From Clostridia bacterium (GTDB lineage Bacteria; Bacillota_A; Clostridia; Oscillospirales; Acutalibacteraceae): DNA of 5,570 bases. Numbering within the stretch: position 1 is the stretch's first letter; each line of letters opens with the position of its first letter. A program made the position numbers and the translations under genes. Positions 1 through 5,216 of this stretch are shown piece after piece. The DNA lies in contig JAFYOA010000263.1 of assembly GCA_017547865.1 (NCBI GenBank), positions 1-5,570 of the forward strand, in the 5' to 3' direction. The notes below the pieces were generated by a model, which was given only the letters and a program-made list of their open reading frames with translations, made no database searches and had not been told where the DNA came from.

Positions 1-25
1 GGAGTCCCTGCAAGTGAGGGACTCC
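1..25 (-). terminator. Possible intrinsic terminator downstream of the homocysteine methyltransferase gene
   Basis: A perfect 9-bp stem is formed by 1-9 and 17-25 (GGAGTCCCT with AGGGACTCC) around a 7-nt loop. It lies 73 nt beyond the stop codon of the methyltransferase gene, on its downstream side. On the minus strand the T-tract needed for rho-independent termination would fall before position 1, outside the window, so termination cannot be confirmed. On the plus strand the stem is followed by CCTTA, without a T-run, so a plus-strand terminator is unlikely. Confidence 0.45.
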
Positions 26-98
26 CCTTAACAATTTGCAATCAGCGGGATACGGAACCGTACATCGTCCCGACATCGGCAAACTTTCTCATTTTGAT
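26..98. other. Intergenic region with one weak hairpin
   Basis: This stretch follows the stop codon of the methyltransferase gene. It holds an imperfect hairpin: CGGGA at 46-50 pairs with TCCCG at 68-72, with an inner TACG/CGTA stem (51-54 with 59-62) and a 5-nt bulge. No T-tract follows it on either strand, so I do not call it a terminator. I see no gene, riboswitch consensus or repeat here. Confidence 0.3.
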
Positions 99-1277
99 TT
101 ACCGCACTTTGCGTGCCATCAGCTTTTCAACCTTTTCGATCTCGGCCTCGTCGCCTTTCGCCGCAATGGGGTTGGGGAAGTACCCGTCCATCCGCAGCAG
201 CACCTCTGCCGCGCCTTCCTGCAGTTCCAGATAAACCACTTCGTCCGGGTCCACCTCTTCCAGCAGGTCGTACAGGTCGTCTTCGCTGTCGCCGTCCACG
301 GTGATGTATTCCGCATCGTCTTCTACAGGGGCATACAAGCGGGTGGTAGAAACATACAGCGCTTCTTCCGCTGCCTCCACATCACTGAACCGCTCTTTTG
401 TGCTGGCTTTTGCCGCCTGCGCAATGGCCTGCACGTGGGCGGGGGTGGTGCCGCAGCAGCCGCCGAATACCCCAACGCCCAGCCCGATGAGGCCATCCAC
501 GGTGGCGGCCATTTCGGCGGGGGTCAGCGGGTAGTGGGTGCCGGTGGCATCGGTGACGGGCATGCCTGCATTGGGTTTGGCGATGAGCGGAATGCCATAC
601 AGCTTTGCCAAAGGTGCGGCCGGTGCCAGCGCATGGGCAATCACATCGGGGCCAATGCTGCAGTTGCAGCCAAAGGCCTGAATATGATAGGGCAGCAGGG
701 TCACCAGCACGGCATCCAGCGAATCACCGCTGATGGTGCGCCCGCTTTCGGTCACCGTAAGGGAAACGAACACCGGGATATCCTTGGAAAGATCACGCAC
801 GGCGCGCACAGCAAGTCTTGCCTCCGCCGCGGAGATCATGGTCTCGATGAAGAAGAAATCCACACCGCAGGCCAACAGAGCCGCTGCCTGTTCTTTGTAA
901 ATGTTATACACGGTCTCCGGTTCCGCGTCACCGTAGGGCTTCAGCAGCAGGCCGGTGGGGGACATATCGCCGCCCAGTTTGGTCTCGCCGGCGTTGTCCT
1001 TTGCGATTTTAAACAACGCTCTGCAGGTCTCTTCCACTGCGTTTTCGCCAAAGCCATGGCGCTGCAGGGTGGGGCCGTTGGCGCCAAAGGTGGGTGCCAG
1101 CACCGCATCGGAACCCGCAGCGATGTATTCGCTCTGCAGGCCGGTGATGACGGCCGGGTTCTCCAGAATAAAACGCTCGGTGCATTCGTTGTCCTTCATG
1201 CCGCGCTTGGTCAGCTCCGTGCCTGTGGCGCCGTCCAGCACAAATGGCAGTGCAAAGGGGAATTTATTTTCACACAT
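99..1277 (-). CDS. Homocysteine S-methyltransferase family protein with an acidic C-terminal extension
   Basis: The protein is predicted to transfer a methyl group to homocysteine thiol, making methionine in the cytoplasm. Residues 1 to about 290 form a homocysteine-binding TIM barrel (Pfam Homocysteine S-methyltransferase, as in the N-terminal module of MetH). Seen directly are the opening motif DGATGTEL (15-22), the GCNCS motif with the likely zinc-ligand Cys206, and GGCCGTTP with Cys274 and Cys275, so all three expected zinc thiolates are present. Residues from about 295 to 392 form an Asp/Glu-rich tail (for example DDAEY, DGDSEDD, EEVDPDE) that I do not recognise. The pterin, cobalamin and activation domains of full MetH are absent, so the methyl donor is unclear: S-methylmethionine, SAM, or a corrinoid partner protein encoded elsewhere. 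I chose the ATG at 1277 because GGAG sits 8 nt upstream; a GTG at 1286 overlaps that Shine-Dalgarno site and is unlikely. The gene has its own promoter and a leader of about 27 nt, too short for a SAM riboswitch. Confidence 0.88.
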   Translation of the reverse strand: MCENKFPFALPFVLDGATGTELTKRGMKDNECTERFILENPAVITGLQSEYIAAGSDAVLAPTFGANGPTLQRHGFGENAVEETCRALFKIAKDNAGETKLGGDMSPTGLLLKPYGDAEPETVYNIYKEQAAALLACGVDFFFIETMISAAEARLAVRAVRDLSKDIPVFVSLTVTESGRTISGDSLDAVLVTLLPYHIQAFGCNCSIGPDVIAHALAPAAPLAKLYGIPLIAKPNAGMPVTDATGTHYPLTPAEMAATVDGLIGLGVGVFGGCCGTTPAHVQAIAQAAKASTKERFSDVEAAEEALYVSTTRLYAPVEDDAEYITVDGDSEDDLYDLLEEVDPDEVVYLELQEGAAEVLLRMDGYFPNPIAAKGDEAEIEKVEKLMARKVR

Positions 1278-1310
1278 AGAGATCACTCCGTTTCCATTCT
1301 CGTTGATTTA

Positions 1311-1338
1311 ATTATATCCAATTGAAAGAAAATTGCAA
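1311..1338 (-). promoter_or_regulatory. Sigma-A-type promoter of the homocysteine methyltransferase gene
   Basis: Read on the minus strand, the -35 box is TTGCAA (1338-1333, 4 of 6 to consensus) and the -10 box is a perfect TATAAT (1316-1311), separated by 16 bp. The predicted start of transcription is near 1304, giving a leader of about 27 nt that contains GGAG in front of the ATG at 1277. The element lies in the 71-bp AT-rich gap after the nucleotidyltransferase gene, so the methyltransferase can be expressed independently. Read-through from upstream is also possible because no convincing terminator separates the two genes. Confidence 0.75.
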
Positions 1339-1348
1339 TAAAAACCTT

Positions 1349-2110
1349 TTACGGAAAGATCCGTTCCAGCATCTTTCGGGCAAAAACGGGCAGTTCGTTT
1401 TGCAAAGTCTCCATGGGAAAAGCAGCTTTCCCAGTGTAGGCATTCAGCGCAGCCTGTACAATCGGCTGCAGCTGCGGTTCCAGCAGAGGCAGCGCCCAGC
1501 GCCCGCCCTGTTCTTTGGAAAGCACCGCATCGTCCCGCAGCACCGCCCACACCCGGCACAGGTTCAAAATCATATACACCGGGTTCTCAAAAATATCTTC
1601 GGCAGCGTTTTCAATATCCAGCCGAATGCTGTCCAGGTACGTTTCCCGGGGCACAGGTGCAAACATTTCTGCCGGTTCTGGGCCAAAAAATGCCTTGCCT
1701 ACTGCCCGCGTTACGGTAAAATGGGCCGCAAGGTCGGGGTCAAGCCCGTGCATGGCTTCGCAATAAGCGGTAGTGTTTTCTTCTGCCCGCTGCAGGTGTG
1801 CGTTGGAAAAATGCAACTCGTAGGGGGTGGGGTGCACAAAATTTCGGCAGTGTTCGGCCAGCACCACGCTCATTTCAATCCCCTTGGGCGGGGCTTTTTT
1901 ATTCAGCTCCAGCACAGCGGCAATATACGCCGTTTTTTCTTCCTGCGTCAGGGGGCGCTCCACCACAGCAAGGTAGTCGATATCGCTGTTCTGCCAGGTA
2001 AAGCAGCCAAAGGCCAGGGAGCCGTGTACATACAGCCCCACCAGGTTGCTGCCCAGTATTTCCTCGGAAAAGCGCTTGATCTCTTTTAAAATGATCTGCG
2101 GGTCGTTCAT
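1349..2110 (-). CDS. AadA-like aminoglycoside nucleotidyltransferase homologue (ANT(9)/ANT(3'') family)
   Basis: The 253-residue protein resembles AadA-type adenylyltransferases, which transfer AMP from ATP to streptomycin and/or spectinomycin. The N-terminal nucleotidyltransferase fold (about 20-90) shows HGS (29-31) and SDID (42-45), where Asp43 and Asp45 would bind metal. Glu79 in GIEMSVV fits the catalytic base of AadA. The helical C-terminal domain (about 120-250) carries DPDLAAHFTVTRAVGKAFFGP and the LNLCRVW...SKEQGGRWAL block, where Lys199 matches the conserved ATP-contacting lysine. The length is close to AadA (about 260). By eye, the Trp and Asp positions reported to be needed for streptomycin in Salmonella AadA are not conserved here, so spectinomycin-only or a different substrate is more likely than dual specificity. 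The ATG at 2110 is supported by AGGAG 8 nt upstream. The setting looks chromosomal, with no integron cassette site or transposase nearby, and resistance cannot be concluded from sequence alone. Confidence 0.82.
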   Translation of the reverse strand: MNDPQIILKEIKRFSEEILGSNLVGLYVHGSLAFGCFTWQNSDIDYLAVVERPLTQEEKTAYIAAVLELNKKAPPKGIEMSVVLAEHCRNFVHPTPYELHFSNAHLQRAEENTTAYCEAMHGLDPDLAAHFTVTRAVGKAFFGPEPAEMFAPVPRETYLDSIRLDIENAAEDIFENPVYMILNLCRVWAVLRDDAVLSKEQGGRWALPLLEPQLQPIVQAALNAYTGKAAFPMETLQNELPVFARKMLERIFP

Positions 2111-2128
2111 TTCATCATCTCCTGTTTC

Positions 2129-2137
2129 AATATACCA
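2129..2137 (-). promoter_or_regulatory. Weak candidate extended -10 for the nucleotidyltransferase gene
   Basis: On the minus strand TGGTATATT (2137-2129) matches an extended -10 element (TGn followed by a 4-5 of 6 -10 box). No recognisable -35 exists at the right distance, because that position falls in the T-tract of the transporter terminator. The predicted start of transcription near 2122 would fall inside the AGGAG ribosome-binding site (2123-2119), an awkward arrangement. It is listed only because the gene lies just behind a strong terminator and must be transcribed somehow. Confidence 0.25.
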
Positions 2138-2140
2138 CGA

Positions 2141-2181
2141 AACCGAAAAAAAGAAAAGCCGGAAGCGTGAACTTCCGGCTT
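2141..2181 (-). terminator. Rho-independent terminator of the NhaC-type transporter gene
   Basis: A perfect 10-bp stem joins 2181-2172 (AAGCCGGAAG on the minus strand) with 2165-2156 (CTTCCGGCTT) around a 6-nt loop. It is followed on the minus strand by a T-rich run through about 2145 (TTCTTTTTTT). It begins 18 nt after the transporter stop codon and closes that unit. On the plus strand the stem is followed only by GCTTTATTT, so it would work less well in that direction, and no plus-strand gene needs it. Confidence 0.9.
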
Positions 2182-2199
2182 GCTTTATTTGTGAGAAGA

Positions 2200-3813
2200 T
2201 CAGGCCGTCTTCTTCTGGCGAGTGCGAACAAAAGCCAGGAAGCCGATGACCAGCACCACACCGAGACCCAGGGAGATGTATACGTTCTGGGTAAGGCCGG
2301 CCACGATGAAGCAGACAAAGCTGATGGCGGCTACGGTAACGGCATAGGGCAGCTGGGTGGAAACGTGGAGCACGTGTACGCAGCGGGCGCCTGCGGAGGA
2401 CATGATGGTGGTATCGCTGATGGGGGAGCAGTGGTCACCGCAAACAGCACCGGCCAGGCAGGCAGACATGCCGATGTACAGCATGGGATTGGTGGGATCG
2501 AACATTTCGGAAACGATGGGGATGAGGATGCCGAAGGTACCCCAGCTGGTGCCGGTGGCAAAAGCCAGCAGAGCGGCAACCACAAAGATAACGGCGGGCA
2601 GGAAAGCAGCCAGACCCTGTGCGGCTTCGCTGGTCATCAGCATTTCCACATAGCTGGCAGCGCCCAGCAGATCGTTGGACATGTTCTTCAGAGAAGTGGC
2701 CATGGTGAGAATGGTGATGGCGGGAACCATGGCGATGAAGCCCTGGGGAACGCATTCCATGGCTTCTTTAAAGGTGATGAGCTTGCGGCAAACCATGTAG
2801 CCAATGATGATCACCAGAGAGATGAGACCGCCCCAGGGCAGACCCACGGTGGCATCGGTGTTGCCGAAGGAAGCGACCAGGTCGCCGGCACATTCGGTGC
2901 CGCCCCACATGTCAACGCCGAAGAAGCCGCCGATGTACAGCAGACCGATCATGGAAACAACGACCAGCACCACAATGGGCAGCACCAGGTCGAGCACGCG
3001 GCCGTGGGGGTTGGCAGTGGCTTCAATGGCATCCACACGTTCATCGGTGGAGAAGAGATCACCCTTTTCAATGGCGTTCTTTTCGTGCTGTGCCATGGGG
3101 CCGTAATCGGCCTTCATCAGCACAATGGCAACAATAAACACCAGGGTGAGCAGGGAGTAGAAGTTGTAAGGAATGGCGCGGATGAACAGCTCGATGCCGG
3201 AGAGGCCGGTGCCCTCGGTGTAAGAGGAAACGGCGGCAGCCCAGGAGCTGATGGGAGCGATCATGCAGATGGGAGCAGCGGTGGCATCGATGAGGTAGCT
3301 CAGCTTGGCGCGGGAAATCTTGTGGCTGTCGGTCACAGGCAGCATAACGGAACCTACGGTCAGGCAGTTGAAGTAGTCATCGATAAAGATGAGGATACCC
3401 AGCACAAAGGTGGCCAGCTGGGCACCAATGCGGGTCTTGATGTGGGTCTTGGCCCAGCGGCCGAACGCAGCGGAACCGCCGGAACGGTTGATCAGCGCAA
3501 CGATCACGCCCAGAATAACCAGGAACAGGAAAATGCCGGCGGTGCCGGAAATGGCGGCGATGATGCCGTCGTTCACCACGTGGTCAACCGCAGCGGTAAA
3601 GGAACCGTTGCTGGCGAAGATGGCACCTACCACAATGCCCAGGAACAGGGAAGAGTAGACTTCCTTGGTGATCAGGGCCAGGCCGATGGCAACCACAGGG
3701 GGAACCAGTGCCCAGTAGGTGGCTACGGTTTCCATGCCGCTGAAAGAGACGGCGCAGGCCATCACCAGTACGGCAACCACCACGATGGCGGCGACAATGT
3801 TTTTTGTCTTCAT
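2200..3813 (-). CDS. lysW: NhaC-family transporter, predicted lysine transporter (LysW type)
   Basis: This 537-residue polytopic membrane protein belongs to the Na+/H+ antiporter NhaC family. Hydrophobic segments are visible near 5-25, 35-65, 85-108, 131-160, 215-233, 275-295, 328-345, 403-420, 448-460, 490-508 and 513-530. Family-typical polar motifs lie inside the membrane core: FIDDYFNCLTVGS (143-155), ATGTSWGTFGILIP (419-432) and CGDHCSPISDTTI (458-470). A charged loop at about 235-270 separates the two halves. The gene is preceded by a lysine riboswitch with a terminator. NhaC-type proteins under such riboswitches were predicted to be lysine transporters and named LysW, so lysine uptake, probably cation-coupled, is more likely than plain Na+/H+ exchange; this rests on the regulation and not on a substrate-binding motif. 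The ATG at 3813 has GGAAGGAAG upstream at good spacing. A TTG at 3831 would add six residues but begins within that ribosome-binding region. The gene is monocistronic, with its own promoter and terminator. Confidence 0.85.
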   Translation of the reverse strand: MKTKNIVAAIVVVAVLVMACAVSFSGMETVATYWALVPPVVAIGLALITKEVYSSLFLGIVVGAIFASNGSFTAAVDHVVNDGIIAAISGTAGIFLFLVILGVIVALINRSGGSAAFGRWAKTHIKTRIGAQLATFVLGILIFIDDYFNCLTVGSVMLPVTDSHKISRAKLSYLIDATAAPICMIAPISSWAAAVSSYTEGTGLSGIELFIRAIPYNFYSLLTLVFIVAIVLMKADYGPMAQHEKNAIEKGDLFSTDERVDAIEATANPHGRVLDLVLPIVVLVVVSMIGLLYIGGFFGVDMWGGTECAGDLVASFGNTDATVGLPWGGLISLVIIIGYMVCRKLITFKEAMECVPQGFIAMVPAITILTMATSLKNMSNDLLGAASYVEMLMTSEAAQGLAAFLPAVIFVVAALLAFATGTSWGTFGILIPIVSEMFDPTNPMLYIGMSACLAGAVCGDHCSPISDTTIMSSAGARCVHVLHVSTQLPYAVTVAAISFVCFIVAGLTQNVYISLGLGVVLVIGFLAFVRTRQKKTA

Positions 3814-3830
3814 GTTTTTTCTTCCTTCCA

Positions 3831-3866
3831 AAATAAAATACAGCCATGACGCGAATCATGGCTGTA
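3831..3866 (-). terminator. Leader terminator: expression platform of the lysine riboswitch
   Basis: On the minus strand an 11-bp perfect stem (3866-3856, TACAGCCATGA, with 3849-3839, TCATGGCTGTA) encloses a 6-nt loop. TTTTATTTT follows at once. It lies between the riboswitch aptamer and the transporter ribosome-binding site, exactly where an attenuator belongs. The small upstream hairpin ACGAA/TTCGT (3880-3876 with 3870-3866) and the pairing of GCTGT (3895-3891) with ACAGC (3865-3861) give a plausible antiterminator. That pairing uses the 3' strand of P1 and the 5' arm of the terminator, so antitermination is mutually exclusive with both. Confidence 0.9.
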
Positions 3867-3886
3867 CGAAAAAGCTTCGTTGCAGA

Positions 3887-4047
3887 CATGACAGCTCTCC
3901 ACTTTCGTGACAGTCCGGCGGATATTCTCCGACGGCCCAGCAGTGCCTCTCCGAACAAATCGGCAATGCTTCGGCGGCAGTCCCTTTTACCTCCCCGCTG
4001 TCCGGCGAAAAACGAAGGTGACTCATGGCGGCCGCGCCTCTATCATG
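3887..4047 (-). promoter_or_regulatory. Lysine riboswitch (L-box) aptamer
   Basis: Read on the minus strand this leader matches the lysine riboswitch known from B. subtilis lysC in order and content. Helix P1 pairs CATGATAG (4047-4040) with CTGTCATG (3894-3887), with one G-U pair. Then follow the AGAGGCGCG junction block, GAGTC in P2, GGGGAGG and AAAGGG, the GCCGCCGAAGC block, a P3 arm (AGCATTGCC paired with GGCACTGCT), CTGGGCCGTCGG, a P4 hairpin (CGGA-GAATA-TCCG), GGACTGTCAC, and a P5 hairpin CAC-GAAA-GTG followed by GAGAGCTGTC. The aptamer of about 161 nt is the usual size. Lysine binding stabilises P1 and lets the following terminator form, switching the transporter gene off when lysine is plentiful. 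The match was made by eye against the remembered consensus; a covariance-model search was not run. Confidence 0.93.
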
Positions 4048-4079
4048 GTGTTGCCCGCTTATACGGGCGTTTCCTAATA

Positions 4080-4107
4080 ATAATACAGCAAAACGCATAA
4101 ATGTCAA
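4080..4107 (-). promoter_or_regulatory. Sigma-A-type promoter of the lysine riboswitch-transporter unit
   Basis: On the minus strand a perfect -35 box TTGACA (4107-4102) is followed after 16 bp by TATTAT (4085-4080, 5 of 6). Predicted transcription starts near 4073, leaving a short hairpin (4068-4064 with 4057-4053) before the aptamer and a leader of about 260 nt up to the ATG. The -35 box lies inside an inverted repeat that could be an operator. Confidence 0.82.
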
Positions 4108-4119
4108 GGGTTTTATGCG
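4094..4119. repeat. Perfect inverted repeat around the -35 box, possible operator
   Basis: CGCATAAA at 4094-4101 and TTTATGCG at 4112-4119 are exact reverse complements separated by 10 bp. The spacer contains the whole -35 box of the riboswitch-transporter promoter (4102-4107). Half-site centres are 18 bp apart, compatible with a dimeric DNA-binding protein on nearly the same helix face. As RNA it would not be part of the leader, because it lies upstream of the predicted start, so a DNA operator is the likelier reading. I do not recognise the motif as a known regulator site, and chance in AT-rich DNA is possible. Confidence 0.45.
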
Positions 4120-4193
4120 AAAAAGCGGTATTTTATTTCAAATTTCGCTTTTCTTTTCCATAGCAGAAAAAATATACGCCGCCAAAGAAAACA
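4120..4193. other. AT-rich intergenic spacer
   Basis: This stretch lies between the fucosidase terminator and the inverted repeat upstream of the transporter promoter. It is AT-rich, with A- and T-runs that could serve as an upstream element for the promoter. I see no gene, no further hairpin of note and no repeat. Confidence 0.4.
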
Positions 4194-4216
4194 GCGTGCC
4201 CAAAAAACCGGCACGC
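4183..4216 (-). terminator. Rho-independent terminator of the fucosidase operon
   Basis: On the minus strand a 7-bp GC-rich stem (4216-4210, GCGTGCC, with 4200-4194, GGCACGC) encloses a 9-nt loop and is followed by TGTTTTCTTT. It starts 9 nt after the fucosidase stop codon. It isolates the fucosidase operon from the lysine-regulated unit. The plus strand also has a T-rich stretch a few bases beyond the stem, so it may be partly bidirectional. Confidence 0.85.
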
Positions 4217-4225
4217 CGCTTGTTT

Positions 4226-5200
4226 TTATTCTTTTTCCGCTTCGCCCACTTTGCGCAGAATCTCCAACGCCGGGCCGGGAATGCGCCCTAAATGGTCGGG
4301 CCCCACGTTCAGCAGGTAGTTCACGCCGCGGCTGTTCAGGTGGCGCTTCAGTTCCAGTACCTTTTCCGCAGGCTTCCAGTTGTCGTCGTAGCTCTTGTAG
4401 CCCCAGGTATCGTTCAGGGTACAGGCCGATTCCACCAGCTCGTCAATAAAATAATCTTCTGTGATCTCGTTGTCTTCCAGCGAGCGGTAGTCTTCCACGC
4501 CGTTGCCCACCCGGGAGTTCACCAGGCAATCCGGCTGGTACTTCTTTACCATGTCCACCAGCTCTTCGCTTTGCTCTTTGTTGATGGTACAGGGCGTGTC
4601 AAACCAGATCAGGCACAGGTCGCCGTATTTGGTGAGGATCTCCTTCACCTGGGGTTTGATCTTCTTTTCAAAGCAGCGGGAATAATCCTTGGCAGAAGCA
4701 TCCGGGTAATCCCAGTTGTTGGTCCAGCTCACATGGTGTCCGTTGCCGTGAACAGCCGGGAAGGTATACCCGCCGCCGTCCGGTTCGTGCCAGTCCAGAT
4801 CCTGCGAATAATACAAACCCAGCTTCAGCCCGTGCTTTTTGCAGGCTGCGGCAAACTCGGCAATAATATCCCGCTTAAACGGTGTGGCGTCCACCACATT
4901 GTACGGGTCGGCTTCGGATTTAAACAGAGCAAAACCGTCGTGGTGCTTGGAAGTGATGACAATGTACTGCATGCCGGCGTCTTTGGCCAGCCGCACCCAC
5001 TCTTCCGCGTCAAACAAAATGGGGTTGAAGGCTTCAGCCAGCTTTTCGTATTCGGCTTTGGGAATCCGATAAAATGCCTGGATCCATTCGCCCAGGTCGT
5101 CGTTGCGCTGTCCTTTCCATTCCCCGGCGGGAACGGCATACAGCCCCCAGTGGATCATCAACCCGAATTTCGCCTGCTTAAACCAAGTTCTGTTGTCCAT
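4226..5200 (-). CDS. Alpha-L-fucosidase, GH29 family, catalytic domain only
   Basis: The enzyme is predicted to release L-fucose from fucosylated glycans or small fucosides by a retaining mechanism. Numbered from the second Met, it shows KFGLMIHWGLYAVPAGEW (11-28), SKHHDGFALF (84-93), GLYYSQDLDWHEPDG (128-142), and LIWFDTP (197-203) with Asp201 at the usual nucleophile position. ESACTLNDTWGY (257-268) follows, whose Glu257 aligns with the WET-type glutamate often proposed as acid/base. It ends with YLLNVGPDHLGRIP, the typical end of the GH29 barrel. At 324 residues it is shorter than classic GH29 enzymes of 400 or more and lacks the C-terminal beta-sandwich. No signal peptide or membrane segment is seen, so it should act in the cytoplasm on imported oligosaccharides. 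Two adjacent ATGs exist; AGGAGG lies 4 nt before 5203 and 7 nt before 5200, so I prefer 5200. It is 13 nt downstream of the thioredoxin-like gene and probably cotranscribed. Substrate linkage cannot be read from the sequence. Confidence 0.9.
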   Translation of the reverse strand: MDNRTWFKQAKFGLMIHWGLYAVPAGEWKGQRNDDLGEWIQAFYRIPKAEYEKLAEAFNPILFDAEEWVRLAKDAGMQYIVITSKHHDGFALFKSEADPYNVVDATPFKRDIIAEFAAACKKHGLKLGLYYSQDLDWHEPDGGGYTFPAVHGNGHHVSWTNNWDYPDASAKDYSRCFEKKIKPQVKEILTKYGDLCLIWFDTPCTINKEQSEELVDMVKKYQPDCLVNSRVGNGVEDYRSLEDNEITEDYFIDELVESACTLNDTWGYKSYDDNWKPAEKVLELKRHLNSRGVNYLLNVGPDHLGRIPGPALEILRKVGEAEKE

Positions 5201-5216
5201 CATCGGTCCTCCTTTT

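Noticed and set aside
1278..1286. GTG start at 1286 for the methyltransferase gene
   Set aside because: The GGAG Shine-Dalgarno site overlaps this GTG, while it sits 8 nt before the ATG at 1277.
36..1325. A plus-strand open frame of 429 codons antisense to the methyltransferase gene
   Set aside because: No recognisable motif, His/Gly/Gln-rich composition, and it reads through the promoter of the real gene. It is a shadow of the minus-strand coding sequence.
1278..1348. SAM or cobalamin riboswitch in front of the homocysteine methyltransferase gene
   Set aside because: The promoter leaves a leader of about 27 nt and the whole gap is 71 bp, too short for either aptamer, and no consensus block is seen.
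1351..1364. Small hairpin ACGGA/TCCGT at the end of the nucleotidyltransferase gene, as a terminator
   Set aside because: The stem is only 5 bp, it overlaps the stop codon, and the T-run begins 6 nt after it, so efficient termination is unlikely.
3814..3831. TTG start at 3831 for the transporter gene
   Set aside because: The added codons are the GGAAGGAAG ribosome-binding region itself, and the TTG directly follows the T-tract of the leader terminator.
2167..3849. A plus-strand open frame of 560 codons antisense to the transporter gene
   Set aside because: Its translation is rich in Gly, His, Gln, Asn and Asp with no domain or membrane pattern, and it runs through the riboswitch terminator. 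The minus-strand frame encodes a clear NhaC-family protein, so this is a compositional shadow.
4053..4068. GCCCG/CGGGC hairpin just upstream of the lysine aptamer, as a terminator
   Set aside because: No T-tract follows on the minus strand and it lies within the transcribed leader, so it is more likely a 5'-end stabilising hairpin or incidental.
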